Counted from the first letter of the stretch, positions 1 to 9,045 are shown. The stretch is DNA of 64,000 nt from Vreelandella arcis (GCF_900103865.1 NZ_FNII01000002.1:186001-250000), one strand, 5' to 3'. Program-made: numbers and translations. The notes: generated by a model not told the origin, from the letters alone.

Positions 1-261
1 TTAGGCGTTGAGCACACGGTCGTCGCGGACGGTATCGATATCGTTGGTAATGGCGACGCTCAAATAGCCAGCTACGGTGGCGGCCGGATCGATAGCCTGG
101 GCGATCACCGAATTGCAATGGCCTTTGCCATCGCGGCATTGCGCGCGGATGACGATATTGTGATCGACGACTGCGCTAACGTGGCTACCTCATTCCCGGG
201 TTTCGTGCAGTTGGCAACCCGCGTCGGGATGGCTATTGCCGTGGAGGGTGCTGATGGCTGA
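1..261 (+). CDS. aroA: 3-phosphoshikimate 1-carboxyvinyltransferase (EPSP synthase), C-terminal end, partial
   Basis: The window opens inside this gene. The open frame starts at base 1 and ends at TGA 259-261, giving the last 86 residues. They carry the EPSP synthase signature [17 protein letters not shown] and the closing segment [11 protein letters not shown] typical of the family. The enzyme makes 5-enolpyruvylshikimate-3-phosphate in the shikimate pathway to aromatic amino acids. In Pseudomonas and relatives aroA is often fused behind tyrA; whether that is so here lies outside the window. The stop codon overlaps the start region of cmk (ATG 254), so the two are probably translationally coupled. 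Confidence 0.93.
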   Translation, partial: LGVEHTVVADGIDIVGNGDAQIASYGGGRIDSLGDHRIAMAFAIAALRADDDIVIDDCANVATSFPGFVQLATRVGMAIAVEGADG

Positions 262-943
262 GCAAGCCCCTGTTGTGACCATCGATGGCCCTGGCGGTGC
301 GGGTAAAGGCACTATCAGCGGGCTGATGGCCGACCGTCTACGTTGGCATTTGTTGGATAGTGGCGCGCTTTATCGTTTAACCGCTCAGGCGGCGTTGAAG
401 CACCAGGTCGCACTCGATGACGAAGCGAGTTTGGCAAAAATAGCCCAAACGCTAGACGTTGCGTTTCCGGTTGAAAACGGTCAGCCGCGCACGCTCTTGG
501 AAGGTGACGACGTTAGTCGGGCGATTCGCACCGAGCAAGCTGGCGAGCGGGCTTCCCAGGTGGCCGCGTTGCCTAGCGTCCGCCAGGCGCTGCTGCAGCG
601 TCAACGCGACTTTTGCCAAGCACCGGGATTAATTGCTGATGGCCGTGACATGGGAACGGTCGTTTTTCCCAGCGCCACCTTGAAGATATTCCTAACCGCC
701 TCGGCCTCTGAGCGGGCTAGACGACGTCATCAGCAGTTGCAGGAAGCGGGCGTGGATGCTAGTCTTTCGAGTCTTTTAAAGGAGATTCAGGCACGCGATG
801 CACGCGATACGCAGCGCGAAGTGGCTCCACTCAAGCCGGCAGACGATGCTATTACGCTTGATACCACGTGCCTGAGCATACCGGAAGTGGTTGATCGGCT
901 GACCGAACTGCTTGCCCAACGTGGCATAGCATTCGGCTCCTGA
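254..943 (+). CDS. cmk: Cytidylate kinase
   Basis: CMP/dCMP kinase of 229 residues, the usual length. It phosphorylates CMP and dCMP with ATP in pyrimidine nucleotide salvage. The P-loop [10 protein letters not shown] lies at about residues 11-20, followed by the CMP-binding region (LDSGALYR) and the conserved [11 protein letters not shown] segment. An upstream in-frame TTG at 236 exists, but ATG 254 is preferred because GGAGG (243-247) sits six bases before it and the protein then starts [13 protein letters not shown] as in relatives. The start lies inside the end of aroA. The order aroA-cmk-rpsA is conserved in many gammaproteobacteria. Confidence 0.96.
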   Translation: MAEQAPVVTIDGPGGAGKGTISGLMADRLRWHLLDSGALYRLTAQAALKHQVALDDEASLAKIAQTLDVAFPVENGQPRTLLEGDDVSRAIRTEQAGERASQVAALPSVRQALLQRQRDFCQAPGLIADGRDMGTVVFPSATLKIFLTASASERARRRHQQLQEAGVDASLSSLLKEIQARDARDTQREVAPLKPADDAITLDTTCLSIPEVVDRLTELLAQRGIAFGS

Positions 944-1128
944 TACTCCCTTGCGGCGTTTTTGGACAGGTGTCACGACATGGCAGGGCGCTATACTCAC
1001 ATCGGAGAGCCCGGTCAGGTCTTAACCAGCGTTAACACCTCCAAAAGCAGAGTGACATTAGGCCCGTACTTGCTGGTGGTACGGAGAAGGCATTTATGCC
1101 TCAACAACGTTGATCACGTAGGAACACC

Positions 1129-2808
1129 ATGAGCGAAAGCTTTGCTGAACTGTTTGAACAGTCTCTTAACGACATCAATATGGAGCCAGGCGCCATCGTC
1201 GCGGCCCAAGTTGTCGATATTGACGGTGACTGGGTTACCGTTAACGCCGGTCTGAAATCTGAAGGTCAGATCCCCGCGGCTCAATTCCGTGATGAAAACG
1301 GCGAACTAAACATTGCGATCGGTGACGACGTACACGTTGCGCTAGAAGCCGTTGAAGATGGTTTCGGTGAAACGCGTCTGTCCCGTGAAAAAGCCAAGCG
1401 CGCAGAAGCTTGGAAGGTTCTGGAAGCCGCCTTCGAGAAAGATGAAGTCATCAAGGGCGTGATCAACGGTAAAGTCAAAGGCGGCTTCACCGTCGAAGTC
1501 GACTCGATCCGTGCCTTCTTGCCGGGCTCTCTGGTCGACGTACGTCCGGTTCGCGACACCGCGCACCTGGAAAATAAAGAGCTGGACTTTAAAGTCATTA
1601 AGCTCGACCCGAAACGCAACAACGTCGTGGTTTCACGTCGTGCGGTTCTGGAAGCAGAAAACAGCGCCGAACGTGAAGCGCTGCTGGCCACCTTGCAGGA
1701 AGGTCAGCAAATCAAAGGTATCGTTAAGAACCTGACCGATTACGGTGCCTTTGTTGACCTAGGCGGCGTTGATGGCCTGCTGCATATCACTGATATGGCG
1801 TGGAAGCGCATCAAGCATCCGTCTGAAATCGTCGCCGTTGGCGATGAAGTTAACGTCAAAGTGCTGAAATTCGACCGTGAACGCAATCGTGTTTCGCTGG
1901 GTCTGAAGCAGCTGGGCGAAGATCCGTGGGTCAACATCAAAGCCCGTTACCCGGAAGGCACCAAAGTGCACGCAGTGGTCACTAACCTGACCGACTACGG
2001 TTGCTTTGCTGAGCTGGAAGAGGGCGTTGAAGGTCTGGTTCACGTTTCTGAAATGGATTGGACCAACAAAAACATCCATCCGTCCAAAGTGGTTCAAGTG
2101 GGCGATGATGTTGACGTTATGGTATTGGATATCGACGAAGAGCGTCGTCGTATTTCCCTGGGTATCAAGCAGTGCACTGCTAATCCGTGGGAAACCTTCA
2201 ATGCTGAGTACAACAAAGGCGACCGCGTTTCTGGCACCATCAAGTCTATTACAGACTTTGGTATCTTTATCGGCCTAGAAGGCGGTATTGATGGTCTGGT
2301 TCACCTGTCCGATATTTCTTGGACGGATACCGGCGAAGAAGCCGTGCGCAATTTCAAGAAAGGCGACGAAGCAGAAGCGGTTATTCTGTCTATCGACCCT
2401 GAGCGTGAGCGTATCTCCTTGGGTATTAAGCAAATGGATTCCGATCCGGTTGCTGAATACCTGTCGGTGAACGACAAAGGTAGCATCGTTACTGGGCGCG
2501 TCGTTGAAGTTGACGCGAAAGAAGCGCATGTAGAGCTGGCGACCGACGTCGTTGCTGTGCTGAAAGCATCTGAAATCGCCGCTGATCGCGTTGAAGACGC
2601 ACGCAACGTACTCACCGAAGGCGATAGTGTTGAAGCGCGTATCGTGAGTGTTGATCGCAAGAGCCGTCAGATTAATCTGTCGGTAAAAGCGAAAGAGCAA
2701 GACGACACGCGTCAGAACCTTAAGAAGCTGCGTGATCAAGATTCAGAAGCCGGTGGTGGTGCTACCACTATCGGTGAGTTGATCAAGCAGCAAATGGGCC
2801 AAGACTAA
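1129..2808 (+). CDS. rpsA: 30S ribosomal protein S1
   Basis: A protein of 559 residues, close to E. coli S1 (557). Six S1/OB-fold repeats follow one another; repeats 3-6 are recognisable by recurring segments such as [39 protein letters not shown] and [20 protein letters not shown], each closed by an [12 protein letters not shown] strand. S1 binds mRNA upstream of the start site and helps load it on the 30S subunit. The start ATG follows TAGGAACACC. Codon use is strongly biased, as for a highly expressed gene, which also creates long antisense open frames that are not genes. A strong terminator follows. The usual downstream partner ihfB is absent here. Confidence 0.98.
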   Translation: MSESFAELFEQSLNDINMEPGAIVAAQVVDIDGDWVTVNAGLKSEGQIPAAQFRDENGELNIAIGDDVHVALEAVEDGFGETRLSREKAKRAEAWKVLEAAFEKDEVIKGVINGKVKGGFTVEVDSIRAFLPGSLVDVRPVRDTAHLENKELDFKVIKLDPKRNNVVVSRRAVLEAENSAEREALLATLQEGQQIKGIVKNLTDYGAFVDLGGVDGLLHITDMAWKRIKHPSEIVAVGDEVNVKVLKFDRERNRVSLGLKQLGEDPWVNIKARYPEGTKVHAVVTNLTDYGCFAELEEGVEGLVHVSEMDWTNKNIHPSKVVQVGDDVDVMVLDIDEERRRISLGIKQCTANPWETFNAEYNKGDRVSGTIKSITDFGIFIGLEGGIDGLVHLSDISWTDTGEEAVRNFKKGDEAEAVILSIDPERERISLGIKQMDSDPVAEYLSVNDKGSIVTGRVVEVDAKEAHVELATDVVAVLKASEIAADRVEDARNVLTEGDSVEARIVSVDRKSRQINLSVKAKEQDDTRQNLKKLRDQDSEAGGGATTIGELIKQQMGQD

Positions 2809-2831
2809 GACCTCATTAGTCACGGCTTTAT

Positions 2832-2866
2832 AAAAGCGCCGCCCCTTTGGGGCGGCGCTTTTTTTT
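2832..2866 (+). terminator. Rho-independent terminator after rpsA
   Basis: A 14-bp stem (2832-2845 with 2849-2862, core GCGCCGCCCC/GGGGCGGCGC) and a three-base loop run straight into eight or more T residues. It starts 23 bases after the rpsA stop. Confidence 0.93.
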
Positions 2867-3083
2867 GGTGCCAAATTCTTTCTTGGGAACTTAGTGATAA
2901 GCCTTTTTAAAGTTATTCCTTGCTAAGTAATATTTAAAATATTATCGTAATTGGCTAAAAATCAACTAGACTGTTGTCAGTCGGTTTTTTTACAGCAATA
3001 ATGATTGTGCATTCTGAACTAATGGATACTGGCAACGTCAGTTCAGTATCTTATCTGGTTTGACTTGAGTTAAAGGATCCCCC

Positions 3084-3458
3084 ATGTCATTACTAAACGA
3101 ATATATCCAAAAAGAACAGCAACTGAAGCAGCTGCAAGAAGATCTGCAGCGTCTAGAAGGCGATCAACGCCTCAAGAGCGAACTAGAGTTTAAATCAAAG
3201 CTAGAAGCGCTGATGAACGAGTTTGGTAAGCGCCCCGCTGATGTTGTTGCACTGCTTGATCCCGCCGCTGACCAGCGTGGTACAAAAGCGACTAGTAGCA
3301 ATGCTGGCCGTCGTAAGCGTCGTCTTAAGATCTACAAGAACCCACACACGGGCGACGTGATTGAGACACGTGGTGGTAACCATAAAGGCCTGCGTGCCTG
3401 GAAGGACGAACACGGTGATGAGGCCGTTGAGTCCTGGCTTGTCCGGATGGAAGACTAA
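3084..3458 (+). CDS. mvaT: MvaT-family histone-like nucleoid-structuring protein (xenogeneic silencer)
   Basis: A 124-residue protein matching Pseudomonas MvaT along its length. It has an N-terminal coiled-coil oligomerisation part (start MSLLNEYIQKEQQLKQLQ, residues 1-60), a basic linker (RRKRR, about 76-80) and a C-terminal DNA-binding part with YKNPHTGDVIETRGGNHKGL. The RGGN at 96-99 matches the element that MvaT proteins insert into the minor groove of AT-rich DNA. MvaT proteins play the H-NS role: they coat and silence AT-rich, often foreign, genes. AAAGGA lies just before the ATG. It stands alone between two terminators, in the place after rpsA where many gammaproteobacteria carry ihfB. 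Confidence 0.92.
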   Translation: MSLLNEYIQKEQQLKQLQEDLQRLEGDQRLKSELEFKSKLEALMNEFGKRPADVVALLDPAADQRGTKATSSNAGRRKRRLKIYKNPHTGDVIETRGGNHKGLRAWKDEHGDEAVESWLVRMED

Positions 3459-3467
3459 GCATCGCCA

Positions 3468-3500
3468 AGCCGGTATTTCTTGTGAAATGCCGGTTTTTAT
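3468..3500 (+). terminator. Terminator after mvaT
   Basis: A 10-bp stem with one G:T pair (CCGGTATTTC 3470-3479, GAAATGCCGG 3484-3493) and a four-base loop, followed by TTTTTATTTTT, ten bases after the mvaT stop. Confidence 0.85.
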
Positions 3501-3527
3501 TTTTAACCTCGACGAACAGCAGTACCT

Positions 3528-4358
3528 TCAGTGGGCCAGCGGTATCCTTAATTCCAAATAATCTGACTGCCACAATACGATGGGCGCCTCGCCGCTGATG
3601 TAGTAACCTTTTGGCTTTTGCATAAGATCCAGTAGCGCACTGGTCAGCACTTGTGAAAGCTGCGAAAACTCGTCAAAGCAAGTGCTCGCATAGTGGCGCA
3701 CCGCAATATTCACGCGACGGTAGGGCGCAGGTAGCGGAATGCTTTTGATATTGCTAAGCGTTTCCAGGTATAGCCCAATATCGGTGCGTATTGGATGAGG
3801 TGGCTGGCCGTTTAGGGCGTCGATCTTTTCACTCAGTAAATCGGGCAACGATACTGCTGGTGTAGACGCTGCTAAACGTGCTTGCAGGCTTTCCAACTGA
3901 TGACTATGGTAAGAGCTGTCCCCAAGGCCTTGAAGATGCTCTGGCGATTTATATAGCCGCATTAAAACGGCTTGTCGCATGCAGCCTTTTTCAATGTGCG
4001 TCGTATACCCCTGTGGGGGTGTCTGTTGGTGCAATACACTGCACTGTGTATGGCGATAGTGTCGCGGGGTTAACTGAAAATGACGCTGGAAGGCACGCGA
4101 GAAAGACGAGTGGTTTTGGTAGCCGCACCGTAGCGCGATTTGCGCTATATTATAGGGAGTGAAAGCAAGTAAAACGGCAGCACGCTCCAAGCGGCGTTTT
4201 TCTCGATAAGCGCTCGGCGAGGTGTGAAAATAATGTCGAAATTGTCGCCGTACTTGAGAAGCTGAATAGCCTAGGTGTTGAGCAAGATCTTCGATACTTA
4301 ATGGCTTTTCAAGTGTGTCTTGCAGCCAGATCTCAGCTCGCGTCATTGCATTGAACAT
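3528..4358 (-). CDS. AraC-family transcriptional regulator with GyrI-like effector domain
   Basis: A protein of 276 residues. The N-terminal ~105 residues form an AraC-type double helix-turn-helix: first helix pair around SIEDLAQHLGYSASQVRRQF, second around NIAQIALRCGYQNHSSFSRA. The C-terminal ~150 residues look like the GyrI-like (bacterial transcription activator, effector-binding) domain found in Rob-type regulators, which binds small molecules or toxins. Two start codons exist; the downstream ATG (4358) is preferred because GGAGG lies seven bases before it, whereas the ATG at 4373 has no ribosome site. It converges with mvaT. The ligand and targets are not evident; no adjacent target gene is obvious. 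Confidence 0.85.
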   Translation of the reverse strand: MFNAMTRAEIWLQDTLEKPLSIEDLAQHLGYSASQVRRQFRHYFHTSPSAYREKRRLERAAVLLAFTPYNIAQIALRCGYQNHSSFSRAFQRHFQLTPRHYRHTQCSVLHQQTPPQGYTTHIEKGCMRQAVLMRLYKSPEHLQGLGDSSYHSHQLESLQARLAASTPAVSLPDLLSEKIDALNGQPPHPIRTDIGLYLETLSNIKSIPLPAPYRRVNIAVRHYASTCFDEFSQLSQVLTSALLDLMQKPKGYYISGEAPIVLWQSDYLELRIPLAH

Positions 4359-4714
4359 TATCTGGCCTCCCATGCATGTGTCTTACAGGCAGGTGCCACA
4401 TCTGCCTATAATGAGCACCCTCCCGGTGCGTTGGTATTGCGAATGTGCCAATACATTAGGTCAGCGCCCTATTGGCTTGCCATTAGCAGTGACGGTTACG
4501 TTGCATCTTACTGTTGTAGTGATCGTAAAATGGGCAACGATTAAGTAAGCGTTTTTTCACTAATGACGCCAATGTATATCGACGCTCTCTTTATGCTGGT
4601 AACAGAACACGAAGGCAAATTTGCTTTGGCTTTTTACGCGTTTGAGCACAGTTTTTGAGAAAATAGCTAACGAGCAGGTAGGCTTACAACCAAAAGGGTG
4701 TAAATGAAACTTAA
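4359..4714. other. Intergenic region between divergent AraC-type and small hypothetical genes
   Basis: This stretch must hold the promoters of both divergent genes. Short open frames on the plus strand (about 4315-4548) show no protein-family resemblance and no good ribosome site, so they are not called. A GCAAATTTGC palindrome is present at 4614-4623 and could be an operator; nothing else is recognised. Confidence 0.4.
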
Positions 4715-4718
4715 ATGA
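4704..4718 (+). promoter_or_regulatory. Four-codon leader reading frame overlapping the next start (ATGA)
   Basis: ATG AAA CTT AAA TGA at 4704-4718 ends so that its TGA overlaps the ATG (4715) of the 108-residue gene. The only ribosome-site-like sequence, AGGG at 4695-4698, is five bases from this mini-frame but sixteen from the main start. This suggests ribosomes may load at the mini-frame and restart at the overlapping ATG. This is inferred from spacing only. Confidence 0.35.
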
Positions 4719-5041
4719 AATATCAAAAAGTTCACAAACCGTTGGACGAGCGCGACAAGCTGCGTAAATTTCGCGAATTAGATGATGAGTTTGCGCAAGC
4801 GCTACGCCAGCTAGACGACCCTAACAGTACGATGGATATTCCCACTGGGCCGCCCGTGCGCTCTTTGGAAGCACTCGAAGAGGAAGAAGCCGAGAAGGGT
4901 GTCCAAGTGCGCGAGGAACTGTTTCAGCAGCGTTTTGAAGCCTTGTTGACGGAGTACGGTATTTCACAGCACGACCTGAGGCTGTTAATCGAGACGCTAC
5001 TGACGGCGGGCCGATGGACAGAGGAACAGGTGCCGGTCTAA
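4715..5041 (+). CDS. Conserved-looking hypothetical protein, 108 residues
   Basis: Not recognised. The product is 108 residues, very acidic in the middle (EALEEEEAEKG, about 51-61) and charged throughout, with no signal peptide or membrane segment, so it is probably cytoplasmic. The C-terminal half is predicted to be helical (RFEALLTEYGISQHDLRLLI). Codon use resembles neighbouring genes, which supports real coding. The start ATG overlaps a four-codon mini-frame. It converges on the tus-like gene with a 16-base gap. No function can be proposed. Confidence 0.7.
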   Translation: MKYQKVHKPLDERDKLRKFRELDDEFAQALRQLDDPNSTMDIPTGPPVRSLEALEEEEAEKGVQVREELFQQRFEALLTEYGISQHDLRLLIETLLTAGRWTEEQVPV

Positions 5042-5057
5042 TGGCTAGTCAATCAGG

Positions 5058-5936
5058 CTACTCGCGATAGCGATACACACGTAGGCTGGGTAAGAATACG
5101 TCAGGTTCGAGTTTCTCATCGCGCCGTGTTGCCCGTGTACGAGCTGGCTGGGGATGAGAGGGCGGTGCCTTGATGTTGGGTAGTCCAGCGTTCGTGCTGG
5201 GAACGAAGAGAGGCATCGCGACGTTTAACGCCCGCCTTGTGTGCCCATCCGCCAGTGGATGGGTAAAAAACAGGTTAGCCCGCATTAACGGTGCCTGCGA
5301 CTGTACCTGGGCGAGCGCTTCGCCGCTGGGCAAACCCGCAAGGCGTTTTAACTGGAGCATTATATGCGGTGCTTTGGTATCAAGCTGGAGAAGTTTTTGT
5401 TCTGCCTCTCGAACGGTGATGCGTTTAATTGACCGCCCGCTTTGGTACCAAGCAAAGCGCACTTTGGCGACCTCCGCATCCGCCACAGGCAGTTGACGCC
5501 AGCACTGCTTTAAATGCAATCGTGCCAGGCCTTCTTTACGCAATATGGTCTGCACATCCGGGTGGCGTGCGGGTAGATTTGCTTTAGCGTCGCTTAGGGC
5601 ATTAGGTGCTGTGGTTTTAATCTGCTGTAAGCCCTCATTAAAGGCCGCTTTCGCTAGGTTTACGTGGTTAACAGCCGCCATCAGTTCATCGTTGGCAACG
5701 ACGATGCCTAGGTAATTGCGTGTTTCTCGCCCGTCTTGCCCCGTTTGGTGCCAAACATCAAACAGTGCCGTTCTCAACCAGTTGGATGATGAGTCGTCTG
5801 CGGGCAATAGTTGCCAGGTGGGAGGTGTCTGCTGTTCGTAGCGGGATGCGAGGGCCTCCAGAGCCAGCATGAGGTCGTCAAAGCGTCTCTCAAGCTGCTC
5901 CAGGAGGTGGTAGGCCGGGTAGTGTTGATCGGTCAT
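5058..5936 (-). CDS. tus: Tus-like DNA replication terminus site-binding protein
   Basis: 292 residues (E. coli Tus has 309). Segments line up in order with E. coli Tus: AAVNHVNLAKAAF with its VSHIQHINKLKTTF, KVRFAWYQSGRSIKRITVREA with its RFGWANKHIIKNLHRDEV region, and the end MPLFVPSTNAGLPNI...LPSLRVYRY with its LIALINRDNGAGVPDV...IPRLHLYVAD. Tus binds Ter sites and blocks replication forks from one side. By eye the E. coli lock residues (Phe140, His144) are not clearly conserved, so strength of arrest is uncertain. It is the last gene of coaE-yacG-tus: 14 bases after yacG, with no clear ribosome site, so translational coupling is likely. Distant family membership makes this a moderate-to-good call. 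Confidence 0.72.
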   Translation of the reverse strand: MTDQHYPAYHLLEQLERRFDDLMLALEALASRYEQQTPPTWQLLPADDSSSNWLRTALFDVWHQTGQDGRETRNYLGIVVANDELMAAVNHVNLAKAAFNEGLQQIKTTAPNALSDAKANLPARHPDVQTILRKEGLARLHLKQCWRQLPVADAEVAKVRFAWYQSGRSIKRITVREAEQKLLQLDTKAPHIMLQLKRLAGLPSGEALAQVQSQAPLMRANLFFTHPLADGHTRRALNVAMPLFVPSTNAGLPNIKAPPSHPQPARTRATRRDEKLEPDVFLPSLRVYRYRE

Positions 5937-5950
5937 GGGGCTAGGTTTAT

Positions 5951-6184
5951 TCAGGACAGCGGTGCATCGCGATCTGCCTGGGCTAAAAGCGCATCGATAT
6001 CGGCCTCGTCCATGGCATTTTCGCCGGCGATACGGTGAGATTCTTCCGCCCAGGCACCCAGGTCGAGCAGTTGGCAGCGCTTGCTACAAAACGGCCGAAA
6101 GAGACTTTCACCGCACCACGGAACGGCTTTAGCGCACTGGGGGCAAGCAACTTCAAATGGGCTGTCGTTAGCAGGTTGAGACAT
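5951..6184 (-). CDS. yacG: DNA gyrase inhibitor YacG (zinc-binding)
   Basis: A 77-residue protein with the YacG zinc site: CPQC near residue 15 and FCSKRC near residue 33, an arrangement C-x2-C...C-x3-C. YacG proteins bind GyrB and inhibit gyrase in E. coli. The chosen start is ATG 6184 (MSQPANDSP); a longer in-frame TTG start at 6208 adds eight residues without support. A long acidic tail ([15 protein letters not shown]) follows the zinc part. It lies between coaE and tus; coaE-yacG next to the pilus genes is a common gammaproteobacterial order. Confidence 0.9.
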   Translation of the reverse strand: MSQPANDSPFEVACPQCAKAVPWCGESLFRPFCSKRCQLLDLGAWAEESHRIAGENAMDEADIDALLAQADRDAPLS

Positions 6185-6220
6185 AAAAATCCGAATTGGT
6201 GTCAGCAAATGTAGGATGAA

Positions 6221-6823
6221 TTAAACAGAAAATTGCGCACGGTAGGCTTGATCCAGGCTGGCGACTTGGCGCTTCATGTAGGCCTCGTCTCCACTGTTGT
6301 CGATGATATCATCAGCCTGCTCGCGTCGCGCCTCTCGCGACATTTGTGCGTCCAGAATAGCACGCACGTTTGCCTCACTGACAGCGTCGCGCTGAAGGGT
6401 TCTTGACAGCTGTATGTCGGTAGGGACGTCGACCACGACCGTACGATCAACAAGCGCCGCTTGGCCAGACTCAAACAGCAACGGCGACACGAGTAGCGCG
6501 TAGGGTGAAGATCCCGCTTCGAGGCGCTGTAGTGTCGCGACGATGCGTTCGCGAATGAGTGGGTGAGTAAGTTGTTCAAGCCAATGACGCTGGTCAGGAT
6601 CCTCAAAGATAACCTCGCGAAGCGCCCCGCGGTTGAGCGAACCATCCTCGGCAATCACCGTTGGCCCGAACCGCTGACGAATAGCCGCGAGGGCGGGCTC
6701 CCCCGGGGCCACCACCTCCCGCGCAACATCGTCGGCATCGACCCACGCGATGCCGCGCTCAGCAAAAGCGCGAGCGACGGTGGATTTTCCCGAGCCGATG
6801 CCCCCTGTTAACCCAATAATCAT
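6221..6823 (-). CDS. coaE: Dephospho-CoA kinase
   Basis: 200 residues, the usual size. It catalyses the last step of coenzyme A synthesis, phosphorylating the 3'-hydroxyl of dephospho-CoA. The P-loop GLTGGIGSGKST is at residues 4-15, followed by WVDADDVAREVV (substrate site) and the lid region RDAVSEANVRAILDAQMSREARR. ATG 6823 is preferred to an upstream GTG (6838), as AGGA sits five bases before it and the protein then begins MIIGLTGG as in relatives. It heads coaE-yacG-tus, downstream of pilD. Confidence 0.95.
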   Translation of the reverse strand: MIIGLTGGIGSGKSTVARAFAERGIAWVDADDVAREVVAPGEPALAAIRQRFGPTVIAEDGSLNRGALREVIFEDPDQRHWLEQLTHPLIRERIVATLQRLEAGSSPYALLVSPLLFESGQAALVDRTVVVDVPTDIQLSRTLQRDAVSEANVRAILDAQMSREARREQADDIIDNSGDEAYMKRQVASLDQAYRAQFSV

Positions 6824-6942
6824 GGCGTTCCTATTCACTTAATGCTTGTCGGCTGATGCTTATCCATTCGGTGCCTGACAATCGAATAATAATCTACCTT
6901 TTGCGGTCTATCCTAGGTCATTGGTGCATGTTAAGTGCGGTG

Positions 6943-7788
6943 TTAACTGACGATATTTAAATACAACGCGAGCACATCGTCGCCAGCAAGCAGCATAATC
7001 CAGCCAGCGAGCGCTAAAAAGGGGCCAAACGGCATGGGGGTGCCGCGGGCTTGCGGCGATGAGGCTTGATACAGGATACCCAGCAGGGCGCCTAGGCCAG
7101 CTGAAAACAGCAACACCAGAGGCAGCGATAACCAGCCTAGCCAAGCGCCGAGCGCGGCCAGCAGTTTGAAATCCCCGTAACCCATGCCTTCTTTACCGGT
7201 CGCCAGTTTAAACAACCAATAAAAGCACCAAAGGCTGATATAACCCACGGCGGCACCGATGACGGCATCTGTTAGATAGGCGGGTTGAAACAGCCACTGG
7301 TAGAGCAATCCGGCCCATAGTAGGGGTAAGGTCAGTACGTCGGGTAGCAGTTGCACTCGCCAATCGATAACCGCTAGGGCGAGTAGCGTTAAGCACGCAC
7401 CGTAAAGCCATAGGGCCTGCCAGCTCATGCCGTAGAGGACAACAAGGCTTATGGCGACGACGCCACCGGCAAGTTCAATCAACGGGTATTGTGCGCTGAT
7501 GCGGGCATCGCAATGCGCACAGCGGCCGCGTCGTTTCAGCCAGCCGATTAGCGGTAGGTTGTCGTGCCAGCGTAGGGTGGTTTCGCAGTTAGGGCACATC
7601 GAACGCGGCTGAGCGATATTAAACCGAGGTGTGGGCTCATCAGGTAGCGCTAATTGGGCGCGGGCTTCTTGACGCCACTGCCGCATTAGCATGACGGGCA
7701 GGCGGGTAATCACAACATTTAGAAAACTACCCAGGCATAAGCCCAACACAAAAATCAGTGGCCAGAAGGCTAGCGAAAAATACGGCAT
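6943..7788 (-). CDS. pilD: Type IV prepilin peptidase / N-methyltransferase PilD
   Basis: 281 residues, an inner-membrane aspartyl protease that cleaves the pilin leader and methylates the new N-terminal Phe. Visible features: an N-terminal hydrophobic segment and the conserved LGSFLNVVITRLP, the cytoplasmic four-cysteine zinc region (CPNC ... CAHC), then seven or so membrane segments. The two catalytic aspartates are seen in IDWRVQLLPD and GMGYGDFKLLAALGAWLG. ATG 7788 is preferred over GTG 7803, as AAGG precedes it by six bases. It is third in pilB-pilC-pilD and should process the PilA encoded at 11040. Confidence 0.95.
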   Translation of the reverse strand: MPYFSLAFWPLIFVLGLCLGSFLNVVITRLPVMLMRQWRQEARAQLALPDEPTPRFNIAQPRSMCPNCETTLRWHDNLPLIGWLKRRGRCAHCDARISAQYPLIELAGGVVAISLVVLYGMSWQALWLYGACLTLLALAVIDWRVQLLPDVLTLPLLWAGLLYQWLFQPAYLTDAVIGAAVGYISLWCFYWLFKLATGKEGMGYGDFKLLAALGAWLGWLSLPLVLLFSAGLGALLGILYQASSPQARGTPMPFGPFLALAGWIMLLAGDDVLALYLNIVS

Positions 7789-7809
7789 GACAGGCCTTTG
7801 CACGACCCC

Positions 7810-9042
7810 TTATAGGGCCGAGCCTAAGTTAAAGATGGGTAAATACATCGACACGACGACACTGCCCACTAACAAGCCGAGCACCACAATAATGAGTGGT
7901 TCCATCAGCGAAGTGAGAGCATCAACTTTATTGTCGACTTCTTCTTCGTAGTAGTCCGCAACGCGGTTTAGCATGGCATCCAGTGAGCCCGCCTCTTCGC
8001 CAATGCTGACCATTTGCACTGCCAAAGGAGGAAACTGATTGGTCATGCGCATGGCAAAGTGTAACTGTTGCCCGGTGGCGACGTCTTGTCGTGTCCGGGT
8101 GACCGCGCGTTCGTAGACTTTGTTGCCGGTCGCACCCGATGCCGTATCCAGCCCCTCGACCAGCGGTACGCCGGAGGCAAACGTGGTGGCAAGCGTTCTC
8201 GCGAAGCGTGCAACGGCAGATTTATGTAAAATGTCGCCGACAACGGGCAGACGCAAGATGACGCTGTGGGCGCGGTAAGCTACCCGAGGGGAGCGGCTAA
8301 TCGCCTGTTTAAGAAGCAGGATGCTGACGATAAATACCCCCAGCGCGTGTAACCAAAAGCGCTGCGCAAGCTCGGATAAATTCACTGTCATTTGCGTTAA
8401 GGCGGGCAGCTCAGCACCAAAGCTGTCAAACATGCTGTCGAACTCAGGAACAACCTTAACCAATAGCAGCAGGGTAACCCCAACGCCAATAAGCAACACG
8501 GTTGAAGGATACCATAAGGCTTTTTTAACGCGGCTTTTAAGCGACTCAACCTTTTCCTTATAGGTCGCCACGCGGTCGAGCATTTGATCCAATGCCCCCG
8601 CTTGTTCTCCGGCTTCGACGAGGTTCACAAACAAGCGGTCAAAATGCTTGGGATGGCCGCGCAATGCATCGGAGAAGCTGGAGCCAGCGGATACATCGCT
8701 CATCATTTGCTGCACCAGCGCCACCATTGCCGGTTTTTTGAGACTCTCGGCCACCACCTGAAAGGCCTGAAGTAGCGGAATGCCTGCTCGAATCATGGTG
8801 GCCATTTGGCGGGCAAACACCATAATGTCGTGTGGGTTGATACGTCCCCGGCCGCTGAGGCCACCTTTTTTGCGTAGCCGCTTTACGGTGATTTGTTGAT
8901 TGGCAAGCTCGTTGGCCACTTCCGTTTTGCTCCGGCCAATGATCTCACCGCTGAGCGTACGATCCTGTGGCCCTGTGCCTTCCCATTTCCAACGGTAAAG
9001 CTGAATGGTTGACTGACGACGAGTCCTAGGAGTCTTGGCCAT
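7810..9042 (-). CDS. pilC: Type IV pilus assembly inner-membrane protein PilC
   Basis: 410 residues with the duplicated T2SSF domain of PilC/GspF proteins. Each copy is marked by a FARQMATMIRAGIPLLQAF-like and FARTLATTFASGVPLVEGL segment, followed by a membrane span, and there is a C-terminal span (LIIVVLGLLVGSVVVSMYLP). It forms the inner-membrane platform on which PilB acts. AAGGAG lies nine bases before the ATG, and only three bases separate it from the pilB stop, so the two are cotranslated. The C-terminus ends IFNLGSAL, typical of PilC. Confidence 0.95.
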   Translation of the reverse strand: MAKTPRTRRQSTIQLYRWKWEGTGPQDRTLSGEIIGRSKTEVANELANQQITVKRLRKKGGLSGRGRINPHDIMVFARQMATMIRAGIPLLQAFQVVAESLKKPAMVALVQQMMSDVSAGSSFSDALRGHPKHFDRLFVNLVEAGEQAGALDQMLDRVATYKEKVESLKSRVKKALWYPSTVLLIGVGVTLLLLVKVVPEFDSMFDSFGAELPALTQMTVNLSELAQRFWLHALGVFIVSILLLKQAISRSPRVAYRAHSVILRLPVVGDILHKSAVARFARTLATTFASGVPLVEGLDTASGATGNKVYERAVTRTRQDVATGQQLHFAMRMTNQFPPLAVQMVSIGEEAGSLDAMLNRVADYYEEEVDNKVDALTSLMEPLIIVVLGLLVGSVVVSMYLPIFNLGSAL

Positions 9043-9045
9043 GAT

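Noticed and set aside
2275..2739. Long minus-strand open frame inside rpsA.
   Set aside because: It is a by-product of the strong codon bias of rpsA; no family resemblance and no ribosome site.
4315..4548. Two overlapping plus-strand frames at the start of the AraC-type gene and its upstream region.
   Set aside because: They are partly antisense to the AraC-type gene, have no good ribosome site and show no recognisable domain.
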